Shown here: positions 7,594 through 16,314 of the stretch, in pieces
Numbering within the stretch: position 1 is the stretch's first letter
Layout of the letters: every line of letters begins with the position of its first letter
From: a bacterium
Lineage (GTDB): Bacteria; Bdellovibrionota; Bacteriovoracia; Bacteriovoracales; Bacteriovoracaceae
NCBI GenBank assembly: GCA_030425045.1
Contig: JAUHVL010000030.1
Location: 1-40,061 of the forward strand
Direction: 5' to 3'
DNA length: 40,061 nucleotides
Notes under the pieces: model-generated
The model's database searches: none
What the model saw: the letters and a program-made list of their open reading frames with translations, nothing else
Told to the model about the DNA's origin: nothing
Position numbers and translations under genes: made by a program

Positions 7594-9237
7594 ATGAGGT
7601 ATTTGCTCGGTTTTTTATTTTTCACGATAATACACAATTCTGTTTATTCTCAGGTCCCTGAAGTATTACCATCGCGAGATAGTTTAAGATCTGAATACGT
7701 CGAACTTCATAAAAAATATTTCAAAAAGTTTTGTTCACGCGGAGAAGAACATCGCTTTTGGGAATTATATAAAAAGTATCGCGGTGATGGTCATTACATT
7801 CCTTCACTTGAAGATGACAGTATAGATATTGAGACAATTAAAAAATATCTGCCCGTCATAGAAGAAAAAATTAAATGGCTGGATGAGCAAATTACTTACC
7901 TTGATAGCTTAAAGTATGTTCGAAGAAAAAGACATGTTATCAACGATTACAGAAGAAGAGTTTACCGTTTATTAGAATATAAATATCAATTTGAAAAATT
8001 TAGAAAATTTAGAACAATTGGAAAATCAAAAAAAGAACTAAGAGCACTTTCTAAGGAATTCTCAGAGTTTTTAAAATCGGTTAGATTCCTCCTTCCTTTT
8101 CGATACCCGACTAACTTTTTAGAGTTGCGTGATCGTTACGATCAATTAAAAGAAGTTTCAAAAAAAGAATCTAATGATGTTTATTTCTATAGAAAAATCG
8201 TAGAAGAAGGTGCCCTCAACCCTGAAGAAACAGGATCAGATTTTCATTTAAGAGGACTGCTTGGAAGTTTATTTTTTTCCCTCAACGAAAACCGCAGTTT
8301 TATAAATGAAAATCTTCGTTTTGATTTGATGTCTGTATTTGATTTTTTAGAAAATAGTTTGCAAAGAGGAAAGGTATATCATCTTGCTGCTCTTAAAAGG
8401 TGGAAGAGAAAAACGAGTGAAAGTTTGAACTTTTATCGAAAACTAATAGCGAAAGATTCACTATCTTCCAAAAAGTATTTAGATAAAAAGTATGCTGCTG
8501 AAGAATTAAAAAATTTTGTTAATCAAAATCATTATAAAGTTTATAAATTTTGGTCTGAGCAAAGTGAGGCCATGCAAGCCATCTTCACGCTAGAAACAAT
8601 TCTTTTTAATGAAGTTGGAAACTTTGATGGCCCGGGTAATCCTGAAAGTCATGATGTTGCAAAGGTTGTGAAAAATAGACTTTATCGAACTGAGTACAAT
8701 ACTTTCCTTGATGATGATCCTCTCAAAAAATATATATTAACAAAAGAAAGTGACTTTAAATTTAATAGCAAATGGTTAAATCTCATGTTTAAAAAAGGTG
8801 AATTCTCTTTCACTTTTTTCTATATACCGGGGAACGTTAAAACCTATTGCCCAGATATGTCTCGAGCAGGGAAAAACCTAAGGAAAAGAAATATTGAAAT
8901 TTCACTGGATACGCTCTTTGATAAAGAGAATTCTTTCGAGGGAATTCGTTATTTTTCAAGATCCTCTATGACGGGAAGGATTGATATGGCGAGTCTTTGG
9001 CGTAATTTTTATCCGCTACCAGAAAAGCCTGGTTTAGAAATAAGAAATTACAATAATTTACTGAGAGCTTTTAAGAAAAAACAATTTCGTTACTACTATA
9101 CTTTTACTGACAATAAGAAAAATAAATATGACGTACTTGAATTGAACTCAAAAGTTTATGTTATGCAGCTAGGTACGGGGAAGTTTTATCACTATCGAAA
9201 CCCCCATTTTTTCCGCTTTTTTGCTGATAAAATCTGA
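7594..9237 (+). CDS. secreted protein of unknown function, possible cell-wall-hydrolase-like C-terminal domain
   Basis: 547 residues starting with a signal peptide (MRYLLGFLFFTIIHNSVYSQ). The middle is strongly helical and charged, rich in K, R, E and Y, and looks like an alpha-helical bundle. From about residue 325 there is a different section: TLETILFNEVG (Glu340), AKVVKNRL (Asn361-Arg362), EFSFTFF (Phe404-Ser405) and GIRYFSRSSMTGRIDMASLW. The order of an acidic residue in a NE/EA context, xVVxNRx, xFSx and a YF...W segment is reminiscent of SleB-type cell-wall hydrolases, but the similarity is faint. The gene is monocistronic by spacing, with its own promoter and a weak ribosome-binding site (GATGAGAA). 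I do not recognise the family with confidence. Confidence 0.7.
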   Translation: MRYLLGFLFFTIIHNSVYSQVPEVLPSRDSLRSEYVELHKKYFKKFCSRGEEHRFWELYKKYRGDGHYIPSLEDDSIDIETIKKYLPVIEEKIKWLDEQITYLDSLKYVRRKRHVINDYRRRVYRLLEYKYQFEKFRKFRTIGKSKKELRALSKEFSEFLKSVRFLLPFRYPTNFLELRDRYDQLKEVSKKESNDVYFYRKIVEEGALNPEETGSDFHLRGLLGSLFFSLNENRSFINENLRFDLMSVFDFLENSLQRGKVYHLAALKRWKRKTSESLNFYRKLIAKDSLSSKKYLDKKYAAEELKNFVNQNHYKVYKFWSEQSEAMQAIFTLETILFNEVGNFDGPGNPESHDVAKVVKNRLYRTEYNTFLDDDPLKKYILTKESDFKFNSKWLNLMFKKGEFSFTFFYIPGNVKTYCPDMSRAGKNLRKRNIEISLDTLFDKENSFEGIRYFSRSSMTGRIDMASLWRNFYPLPEKPGLEIRNYNNLLRAFKKKQFRYYYTFTDNKKNKYDVLELNSKVYVMQLGTGKFYHYRNPHFFRFFADKI

Positions 9238-9244
9238 AAAAACA

Positions 9245-9273
9245 TTGTCCTGTTAGTTCTAAAGCATTACTAT
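9245..9273 (+). promoter_or_regulatory. sigma-70-type promoter for metK
   Basis: TTGTCC (9245-9250) and TACTAT (9268-9273) with exactly 17 bp between them lie 37 bp upstream of the metK ATG. The leader is too short for a SAM riboswitch and shows no such structure. Confidence 0.5.
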
Positions 9274-9310
9274 TGCCCATTACTAAATTAATAGAAAAAG
9301 GGGCAGCGCA

Positions 9311-10477
9311 ATGCTTAAAGATTTTGTTTTTACTTCTGAGTCAGTAACTGAAGGTCATCCAGATAAAATGGCAGATGGAATTTCAGATACCATTCTAGAT
9401 GCGATGCTTGCTCAAGATCCCAAGTCTCGAGTTGCTTGTGAAACGATGATTAGTACTGGTTTTGTTACACTTGCTGGTGAAATTACGAGTAATGCTCAAG
9501 TTGATTTTCAAGAGTTAGTGAGAAATAAAATTAAAGATATTGGTTACGATCATTCTGATAAAGGTTTTGATAGTAATACTTGTGCTGTTTTCGTTGCACT
9601 CGATAAACAGTCTCCAGATATTGCTCAAGGAGTGAATGAGAATGATGGTCTTCATGCAGAACAAGGTGCAGGCGACCAAGGTCTTATGTTTGGATATGCG
9701 ACGAACGAAACTCCAGACTATATGCCAATGACTATTGATCTTTCTCATAAGCTTGCTCAAAGGCTAACTGATATTAGAAAAAACGGTCCCGGTACTGAGT
9801 TAAGAGCAGATGGGAAAACGCAAGTTTCTGCAGAGTATGTTGATGGAAAAGTTTCTAGGCTTAGAAATATTGTTATCTCTACTCAGCATTCTGAGAATAT
9901 GAACTTAAAGCAAGTTGAAGAACTTCTTAGAGAAGAAGTTATTAATAAAACAGTTCCTTCTGATCTTATGGACAATAATACTGAAATCTGGATCAACCCA
10001 ACTGGTAAGTTTGTTATCGGTGGACCAATGGGTGACTGTGGTTTAACGGGACGAAAAATTATCGTTGACACCTACGGTGGACATGGAGCTCACGGTGGAG
10101 GAGCTTTCTCTGGGAAAGACCCTTCTAAAGTAGACCGTTCAGCTGCTTACGCTGCTAGACATATTGCTAAACATATTGTTGCAGCTGGTTTTGCTGAAAA
10201 AGCACTCGTTCAGGTTGCCTACGCTATTGGTGTTGCTAAACCAATGTCACTTCTTGTGGATACATTTGGAACAGAGACTGTTGATCACTCAAAATTAACG
10301 GCAGCAATTAATAAAGTCTTTGATATGAGACCAGCAGCTCTTATCGAAAGATTAGATCTTTTAAGACCAATCTATACTCCTACAAGTGCTTATGGGCATT
10401 TTGGAAGAAAAGCTGAAAACGGACTTTTCCCGTGGGAAAATTTAGATTGTTTAGATAAGTTAAAAGCCGAATTTTAA
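9311..10477 (+). CDS. metK: S-adenosylmethionine synthase
   Basis: Makes S-adenosylmethionine from ATP and methionine in the cytoplasm. The 388-residue length is typical. The start matches the family ([16 protein letters not shown]). The ATP/metal loop [12 protein letters not shown] and the glycine-rich signature [19 protein letters not shown], with catalytic lysine and aspartate, are all present. The sequence ends with the expected [11 protein letters not shown] segment. ATG 9311 follows AAAGGGGC at a normal spacing. Flanking genes are unrelated, and a promoter directly upstream suggests a single-gene unit. Confidence 0.98.
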   Translation: MLKDFVFTSESVTEGHPDKMADGISDTILDAMLAQDPKSRVACETMISTGFVTLAGEITSNAQVDFQELVRNKIKDIGYDHSDKGFDSNTCAVFVALDKQSPDIAQGVNENDGLHAEQGAGDQGLMFGYATNETPDYMPMTIDLSHKLAQRLTDIRKNGPGTELRADGKTQVSAEYVDGKVSRLRNIVISTQHSENMNLKQVEELLREEVINKTVPSDLMDNNTEIWINPTGKFVIGGPMGDCGLTGRKIIVDTYGGHGAHGGGAFSGKDPSKVDRSAAYAARHIAKHIVAAGFAEKALVQVAYAIGVAKPMSLLVDTFGTETVDHSKLTAAINKVFDMRPAALIERLDLLRPIYTPTSAYGHFGRKAENGLFPWENLDCLDKLKAEF

Positions 10478-10482
10478 TTTAA

Positions 10483-10510
10483 TTAAGATCACTTAAGTTT
10501 TTTTCTCTTT
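10483..10510 (+). terminator. weak intrinsic terminator after metK
   Basis: TTAAG-ATCA-CTTAA (10483-10496) is followed by GTTTTTTT and further T-rich sequence, 5 bp after the metK stop. The stem is short and AT-rich, so efficiency is doubtful. Confidence 0.35.
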
Positions 10511-10528
10511 TTTAAGTATAATGAGTGT

Positions 10529-10765
10529 ATGTGGTTTATGGATATCATATATTTTATGGCCAGATACACTCCTTTTTGGGCCATTCCTTCTTTTATAATT
10601 GCATCCCAATTTTCTTATATCTATTGGCTAAAAGATCTCAAGAAAGTGACTTATTTTCTTTGGATAATTTGTGCGTTCTGCGTTGTAAGTATTCTTTTCT
10701 ATGTTTGGGCAGGTGGGTCTGACCTTACACCTCAAATGATAGAAAAAATGATTAGATATTACTAA
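10529..10765 (+). CDS. small membrane protein of unknown function
   Basis: A 78-residue product with two hydrophobic segments (about residues 17-32 and 41-61), an acidic/amphipathic tail and no recognisable motif. It lies between metK and the response regulator, in the same direction as both. A TATAAT box sits at 10517-10522 with no good -35. If transcription starts there, the ATG at 10529 would be nearly leaderless, so ATG 10538 or 10556 may be used instead. The second hydrophobic hairpin and the normal residue mix argue that it is real, but there is no clear ribosome-binding site. Confidence 0.5.
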   Translation: MWFMDIIYFMARYTPFWAIPSFIIASQFSYIYWLKDLKKVTYFLWIICAFCVVSILFYVWAGGSDLTPQMIEKMIRYY

Positions 10766-10794
10766 TTAGTAAAAACTTCCGTCGTGTTGAAAAA

Positions 10795-10823
10795 TTGACA
10801 CTGCCTAGGCCTTCCGTTACGAT
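10795..10823 (+). promoter_or_regulatory. sigma-70-type promoter for the response regulator
   Basis: TTGACA (10795-10800), the exact -35 consensus, is followed after 17 bp by TACGAT (10818-10823). It lies 38 bp upstream of the TTG start at 10861. It also shows that the longer in-frame extension back to 10795 is not translated. Confidence 0.7.
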
Positions 10824-10828
10824 TTTAT

Positions 10829-10848
10829 ATACCCTTTTGTTAGGGTAT
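10829..10848 (+). promoter_or_regulatory. perfect hairpin in the response-regulator leader
   Basis: ATACCCT-TTTGTT-AGGGTAT is a perfect 7-bp stem with a 6-nt loop that lies between the predicted transcription start and the GGAGG ribosome-binding site at 10852. It could act as an RNA stem controlling translation or stability. As DNA it could be an operator just downstream of the promoter, for example for autoregulation. Confidence 0.45.
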
Positions 10849-10860
10849 TTTGGAGGCGAC

Positions 10861-12423
10861 TTGAAAGATTTCGATTTTTTATTCTCTAGCTTATCTGATG
10901 AAAACCAAGGTGATAAACCACCACAAAACCTTCCTGTACTTTATCTTGTAGAAGATGATCAAGTACTTGGAAAAATAATTCAAAAGTATCTAAAAAAGAG
11001 TTTAGGTTTAGAAGTGGTTTACTATGCTAATCCTACAGAATGTTTAGAGTTCTTAGATAGAAAGTATCTGGGAATCGAGCTAGAAAAAAGAACGCCTTTT
11101 TGTTTAATTTCAGACATCAGTTTTTCTGAAGGTTCAACAGATGGCCTACTCTTAATCGATTTATTAAGAGAAAAGGGTCATCACTTTGTTTCTCTTGTTA
11201 TGACAGGCTTTGCTTCAATTGAAACAGCTATCATGGCAACCAGAAAAGGTGTTTTTCATTACTTAACAAAACCATTTGAATTAGAGGTTCTAAGTGATCT
11301 TGTTGTTAAGGCTTTGACTTTGAAGTTAGGCTATACAGAAGATCAAATTAGAGTTGCCGTCAGTGAGAAAGTTGCAGACTCGAGTTCTCAGGGAAGTAAA
11401 TACAGTCGTTGGGCACTTGAAATCCCTACTGAAAAAGATATTTTTTGTGGAATGATTGGTCGTTCTCAGAAAATGAAAAATGTTTTTGACCGTATTAAGA
11501 AAGTATCAAATTCAGATTCAACAATTATGATTACCGGTGAGTCTGGTACAGGAAAAGAGTTGGTGGCCAAGGCCATTCATAATCTTTCTGCTCGAAAATC
11601 TAATGAGCTTGTTTCAGTGAACTGTGGAGCTATTCCTAGTGAGCTTCTTGAAAGTGAGTTGTTTGGTCACGTAAGAGGTGCTTTTACTGGTGCTATTTCT
11701 GATCGTAAAGGTCGTTTTGAAATGGCAGATAAGGGTAGTATTTTTCTTGATGAAATTGGAGATATGCCACTTTTATTACAAGTGAAACTCTTAAGAGTTT
11801 TACAAAGTAGAGAGATCGAGAGAGTTGGTGGTCGTGGGGTGATCCCCATTGATACGAGAATTATCACAGCGACACATAGAAATTTAGAGGCTTCAGTTTC
11901 TGAAGGTAACTTTAGAGAAGATCTTTTTTATCGATTAAATGTTATTCCTGTAAAACTTCCTTCTTTAAGAGAGCGTAAGGAAGATATACCTCTATTGATT
12001 TCATATTTTCTCTCAAGGTTTATTAGTGCCGATGGAAGAAATAATATTGAATTAGATGATGATGTTTTAGAAACTCTCATTAACTATAGTTGGCCTGGTA
12101 ACGTAAGAGAACTTGAAAACGTGATCGAAAGGTTGGTTATTTTAAAAGGTGGTAATATCGTTAAGATGAACGATTTACCGTCAAAATTTCTTGATGAAAA
12201 AAGTTCAAATATCGACCCTTATTCTGAACTCATTACACTTCCTGAAAATGGAATTGATTTAAAAGCAACCTTGTCAGATATTGAGAACTCTTTGATCTTA
12301 CAGGCACTAACAGTGACTGAGGGTAATAAAAACAGGGCCTCAAAGCTTTTAAGCATGAATAGGACGACTCTTATTGAAAAAATGAAAAAGAAGGGTTTAA
12401 TGAGTCCAGAAGTCACTCTTTAG
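10861..12423 (+). CDS. sigma-54-dependent response regulator (NtrC/FlrC family)
   Basis: A 520-residue transcription activator. The receiver domain (about residues 20-155) has the acidic pocket LVEDD, the phosphoacceptor aspartate at about residue 85 (ISDISFSEG), the threonine switch VMTGFAS and KPFE. The central AAA+ domain has Walker A GESGTGKE, an intact GAFTGA sigma-54 contact loop at residues 273-278, Walker B IFLDEIGD and arginine fingers in FREDLFYRLN. The C-terminal Fis-type helix-turn-helix is NRASKLLSMNRTTLIEKMKKKG. Start TTG 10861 is chosen because GGAGGCGAC immediately precedes it. The position upstream of the flagellar cluster suggests an FlrC-like flagellar role; no histidine kinase is adjacent. 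It is also a candidate activator of the sigma-54 promoter at 3556. Confidence 0.93.
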   Translation: MKDFDFLFSSLSDENQGDKPPQNLPVLYLVEDDQVLGKIIQKYLKKSLGLEVVYYANPTECLEFLDRKYLGIELEKRTPFCLISDISFSEGSTDGLLLIDLLREKGHHFVSLVMTGFASIETAIMATRKGVFHYLTKPFELEVLSDLVVKALTLKLGYTEDQIRVAVSEKVADSSSQGSKYSRWALEIPTEKDIFCGMIGRSQKMKNVFDRIKKVSNSDSTIMITGESGTGKELVAKAIHNLSARKSNELVSVNCGAIPSELLESELFGHVRGAFTGAISDRKGRFEMADKGSIFLDEIGDMPLLLQVKLLRVLQSREIERVGGRGVIPIDTRIITATHRNLEASVSEGNFREDLFYRLNVIPVKLPSLRERKEDIPLLISYFLSRFISADGRNNIELDDDVLETLINYSWPGNVRELENVIERLVILKGGNIVKMNDLPSKFLDEKSSNIDPYSELITLPENGIDLKATLSDIENSLILQALTVTEGNKNRASKLLSMNRTTLIEKMKKKGLMSPEVTL

Positions 12424-12606
12424 GTTCTTTCTAAAAAGTGTCAAATTTTCACCGGAAAAAAAATCCACGAAGAAAAATTTTCCTTCAAAAAAATCAAATC
12501 TAGGATACAATGAGTTAAGCCAAATTTCTCAGGATGAGTTATTTGGATATAGAAAGAGCAGGTTAGCTTTTTTTATCAACGTCTTATGAGACAGGAAGTT
12601 TCATCG

Positions 12607-15354
12607 ATGGAAAAAATTTTTCATATCAAATTTTTGACATTCCTACTGTTGATATCTTTTTCATTCGAAATTTTTTCTGCTGGAATTATTAATCAAGAAA
12701 AGAACGATACCTATCTCCGTTGGACGATTTTTACTGATAAAGAAAATATTGTCATGGAGAAGGAGAGTGGAAAAATTTATCTTAAAACTCTCAATTCTGA
12801 ATTCTTTGAAAATGCAAGAGAGTCGTTTACGAATTTAAGACCAGCGAAAAGTTATATAAAGAACGTTCGTTTTATCCCACCAAGTGATCGTAATAATGTA
12901 TCGCAAATTGAAATTAGTCTTGCTGATGACGAAGTAGAACTATTTAGTTTTTATAAACAAAGAGAAAAGAAATATATTTTTGATTTTTGGAGAGATGAGC
13001 AAAAACCTGATAATAAAATAAGTCAGATTGAAAAGGCAAAGAAGAGGCTCTCAAATAAAAAGAAAGATATTAAGACCACACCAGCAAAAAGCAAGACAGC
13101 TAAAGTTAGAACACCAGCGGAAATAGATCCAAAGAAAGTACCGATGTTTTTGGATAACAAGTCGAAAGTTTCAAAAAGAAAAAAACCAGCATTAAAAGAT
13201 AGAAAAAGGCCAGAGAAGCATATTAGTAGCGATGGTTATCAAGACTTTCGCTATGGAGCATCTTTTATTTGGGATTATGAAGGTTTTGGTCCCAAGCTTG
13301 ATAGAACAATCGATATTATTACAAAGACTCCGGAGTATTTTTATCCAATAGAAAATAGAGATATCTCAAAAGGAGCGGAAGAGTCGCACCTTCAGTTAAG
13401 TATTAATCTCTATAGAAAGAAAAAGTATGGACTTATGTATAAGTCAATCACACTTTTTGATGAGAAATATCCAGATAGTAAATTAACTCATGTAAATGAA
13501 TATTTAAAAGTAAATGCAATTATTAGAAACCACATCGCAGAGGGAAATAGAGAACCTCTTAAAATGTCTATTAATATGCTAAGAAGTTTAGCTGAAAGTA
13601 GCCCTGACTATGACTTAGCAAAGGCCATTATTAAATATTTAATTTCTTATTATGTCGGCAATAAAGAATACGTTGAGGTCCTTAAACAAGCCAAAAGATT
13701 CTACGTGTTAAGTAAAGAAAACTATGATTATGAAGAAAGCTCCTATGCTGCTGAAGCGATCTTTTATAGTTTATCAATGATGAATCAGGTTGAAAGAGTC
13801 GAAGAAGTTTTAAGAGAAAAGACAATTGCTAAGCTCTTACCTCGCCAATTGCAGCTAGCTTATAAAATATTTGTATCTCATCGTTTTGGGGATATGGAAA
13901 AAACAATTAGAAACTATGAAACGAACAAGAAGAGCTTAGTTGGAAAGGTCTACCCTTCGATTCTTTTTAATGTTGGTGAAGCTTATTTTAGAACGGGAAA
14001 ATTCGAGCAGTCAGTGACAATGTTTGATCGTTTCTTATCTCATTATTCGTATCATAAGAAGTCTGACTTTGCTCGATTAAGATTGGCTCTTGCTTATGAA
14101 ATTATGGATAAAAATAAAAAGCAAACGATTCTTCTGTATAAAAATGCAATTAATAGATCAACCGATAAAAATATTCTTTACGAAGCAAAGTTTAGATTAG
14201 CCGCTCTGAGAAGTGTCAGAAAGGTAAACCCTGATAAGTCTGATATGGAAACGAGAATATTATTAACCGTTGGCCCAAAAGAAGTTTTACCTGAAAACCT
14301 AAAGAAACTACTTTGGATTGTAAGGTTGAGATCTTTTATTAGAGATAAACAATATAGAGATGCTCTTCGGTATTTAAGAGCTGTTCCTCTAACAGCATTG
14401 AAACCCTCTGAAAGAAGAGTCTTTGAGGCTGATGGGTCAGAAATAATTTATGGAATTATTCACGAGCATTATTTAAAAGGTGAGTACTCTAATATCGTTA
14501 GAGTATGGAATCTGTATAAAGATAGTTATATCGCAAAAGTGGCCAATGATCCCTATATTAACTTTGTTGTAGGACAGTCGTATTTAAAGCTTGGTCTCTA
14601 TAAAGGTTTTGAAAAGCAGTACGCGAGATTCAAAAAATTAAATGATCAGCCAATTAAAACATTCCCTTATTGGGTGGATCGTGTTGAGCTTGGCAATAAA
14701 ACGGCCATCCTTAAAGAGTTAAGTGTTATTAAGAATATTAGACTTGAAAATTGGGATCTGGCTTATCGTGAGCTGGAGCATCTTAAAAAAGCGAAGATCG
14801 CAAAAGATAGATATGCATACTATATTGGTATTATTCACTTCCAAAAGAAGTCTTATAAGGATGCGATGAATAGCTTTGAGGACTTTTTAAGTTCTCAAAA
14901 AAGAGATATGGAGTTGGATCCTAACGATTTAGCAAATCTTATTCGTTACTACACGGATTCAATCTATGAGCTTGGATTACTTGATAAATATCAGGAAGTA
15001 AGTAAAGCGATCTTGGCCGATACGGAAAGGTTCTCACAAGATAATAAGTACTTAAAAGATGTGCTTGAAAGACTTGAGTATATGAATATCGAAATACTGG
15101 CAGGGAAGTCGGATAAGAGTTCTTACATGGTTGTCGAAAATAAAATTAACCAATTCTTACAAAAATATAAAGAACCAAAAAATTATGGAAGAATTAGATA
15201 CTTGCTTGGACATTCATATGTAAAAAATATGAAGTTAGATGAAGGGCAAGAAGTCTTACAACAACTTTTGGAGGATGAAAAGATTTCAGACTACATAAAG
15301 GAGTTAGCTAAAAGTGAGTTATCACTCATAGCAATTAAAAAACGTACACTTTAA
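12607..15354 (+). CDS. large periplasmic protein: AMIN-like beta domain, basic linker and TPR-type superhelix
   Basis: 915 residues. A signal peptide (MEKIFHIKFLTFLLLISFSFEIFSA) is followed by a beta-rich domain to about residue 115, whose last strands (VSQIEISLADDEVELFSFY...YIFDFW) resemble AMIN domains. A lysine-rich linker covers about 120-205. From about residue 250 to the end there are repeated helical pairs with TPR spacing, for example LFNVGEAYFRTGKFEQSVTMFDRFL and YIGIIHFQKKSYKDAMNSFEDFL. Start ATG 12607 is preferred over 12586 because GGAAG stands 8 nt before it. It lies 40 bp before the activator-like gene and the flagellar operon. The layout recalls the periplasmic motor protein PflA of Campylobacter (beta domain, linker, TPR superhelix), but homology is not shown. 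A general Tol-Pal/YbgF-like wall role is the alternative. Confidence 0.75.
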   Translation: MEKIFHIKFLTFLLLISFSFEIFSAGIINQEKNDTYLRWTIFTDKENIVMEKESGKIYLKTLNSEFFENARESFTNLRPAKSYIKNVRFIPPSDRNNVSQIEISLADDEVELFSFYKQREKKYIFDFWRDEQKPDNKISQIEKAKKRLSNKKKDIKTTPAKSKTAKVRTPAEIDPKKVPMFLDNKSKVSKRKKPALKDRKRPEKHISSDGYQDFRYGASFIWDYEGFGPKLDRTIDIITKTPEYFYPIENRDISKGAEESHLQLSINLYRKKKYGLMYKSITLFDEKYPDSKLTHVNEYLKVNAIIRNHIAEGNREPLKMSINMLRSLAESSPDYDLAKAIIKYLISYYVGNKEYVEVLKQAKRFYVLSKENYDYEESSYAAEAIFYSLSMMNQVERVEEVLREKTIAKLLPRQLQLAYKIFVSHRFGDMEKTIRNYETNKKSLVGKVYPSILFNVGEAYFRTGKFEQSVTMFDRFLSHYSYHKKSDFARLRLALAYEIMDKNKKQTILLYKNAINRSTDKNILYEAKFRLAALRSVRKVNPDKSDMETRILLTVGPKEVLPENLKKLLWIVRLRSFIRDKQYRDALRYLRAVPLTALKPSERRVFEADGSEIIYGIIHEHYLKGEYSNIVRVWNLYKDSYIAKVANDPYINFVVGQSYLKLGLYKGFEKQYARFKKLNDQPIKTFPYWVDRVELGNKTAILKELSVIKNIRLENWDLAYRELEHLKKAKIAKDRYAYYIGIIHFQKKSYKDAMNSFEDFLSSQKRDMELDPNDLANLIRYYTDSIYELGLLDKYQEVSKAILADTERFSQDNKYLKDVLERLEYMNIEILAGKSDKSSYMVVENKINQFLQKYKEPKNYGRIRYLLGHSYVKNMKLDEGQEVLQQLLEDEKISDYIKELAKSELSLIAIKKRTL

Positions 15355-15394
15355 ACCTAATAACCCATGAGGGGTGTTATTGACAGGAGGTCAA

Positions 15395-16312
15395 ATGGAA
15401 GGGGTAAAAGTAGATTATTTCGGGAAAGATCCCAGAGTTCAAAAAGCGATTAATCTATCGCGAAATTTGTCGGTGATGAAAGCGCCAGTACTCATTACTG
15501 GTGAAGTTGGAGTTGGAAAAAGATCATTAGGGATCTATATCCATGAGAATTCTCCTAGAAATGGACAGCCGCTTGAAATTGTTGATTGTTCACAGCCAAG
15601 TGAAGATGTGATTAATCATATTTTAGGTTATCGTGATGATGAAACAGGTAAGTTCTTTAAAGGTGCTCTTGAAAAAGCTAATGGTGGATCTGTTATCTTT
15701 GCAAATATTGAAGGACTTGATGAAGAGTTTCAAAAAAGATTACATACAATCCTCGGTGAATTAGAAGATTATGATATTGATATTCGAGTCATTGCGACAA
15801 CAACGAAAAACTTATCTAAGTTAGTAGGTAGTGGGCGATTTTACCGTGGCCTCTATACAGTATTTTCAAATAATAATATCTCATTACCTCCTCTAAGAGA
15901 AAGAACATCTGACCTTAAGTATTTAGCTCAGAACTTTGTTGACAGTCGTTTTACGATCAATGATGAAGCGATGGATAAAATTCTTTCACATTACTGGACT
16001 CATAATATTCATGAACTAAAAACGGTTCTTGAAAGTAGTATTGAAAACTGTGAGGGCGAGACTCTAAAAGAAGAGGATGTTGAAATTGGTGAAAAGAGAT
16101 CTGTGAACTTCTCAACTGATGAAGATGGTGAAGGGATACGTTTGATGTCTTTGAAAGAAGCGGAAAGACTGCTTATTAAAAAAGCACTCATTCATACCAG
16201 TGAAAACAGAACTCAAGCAGCTAAGATTCTTGGAGTATCGATAAGAACTTTAAGAAATAAAATTAACGAGTATAGAAGCTCTGGAAAGTCGTACTTTGTT
16301 AATTTGAGGTAA
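15395..16312 (+). CDS. degenerate sigma-54 activator-like AAA+ protein with Fis-type DNA-binding domain
   Basis: 305 residues with no receiver domain: the AAA+ domain begins almost at the N-terminus. Walker A is intact (GEVGVGKR, residues 36-43). The Walker B acidic pair is replaced (FLDEI of relatives reads FANIE, with Ala103 and Asn104), the GAFTGA loop is deleted (ILGYRDDETGKFFKGAL), and one arginine of the usual FREDLFYRL segment is lost (FYRGLYTVF). The C-terminal Fis helix-turn-helix is intact (NRTQAAKILGVSIRTLRNKINEY). It therefore probably binds DNA but cannot remodel sigma-54 holoenzyme in the normal way. It may act as a repressor, a partner of another activator, or a sigma-70 regulator as TyrR and HupR do. 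ATG 15395 follows AGGAGG. The gene ends 2 bp before flgB, so it is in the flagellar operon. Confidence 0.88.
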   Translation: MEGVKVDYFGKDPRVQKAINLSRNLSVMKAPVLITGEVGVGKRSLGIYIHENSPRNGQPLEIVDCSQPSEDVINHILGYRDDETGKFFKGALEKANGGSVIFANIEGLDEEFQKRLHTILGELEDYDIDIRVIATTTKNLSKLVGSGRFYRGLYTVFSNNNISLPPLRERTSDLKYLAQNFVDSRFTINDEAMDKILSHYWTHNIHELKTVLESSIENCEGETLKEEDVEIGEKRSVNFSTDEDGEGIRLMSLKEAERLLIKKALIHTSENRTQAAKILGVSIRTLRNKINEYRSSGKSYFVNLR

Positions 16313-16314
16313 GT

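Noticed and set aside
9238-9310. SAM riboswitch before metK
   Set aside because: The whole gap is 73 bp, includes a promoter and shows no set of paired stems. A SAM riboswitch would need a longer leader.
10795-10860. N-terminal extension of the response regulator from a TTG at 10795
   Set aside because: That TTG is part of an exact TTGACA -35 element and lacks a ribosome-binding site. The TTG at 10861 has GGAGG directly upstream and fits the receiver-domain start.
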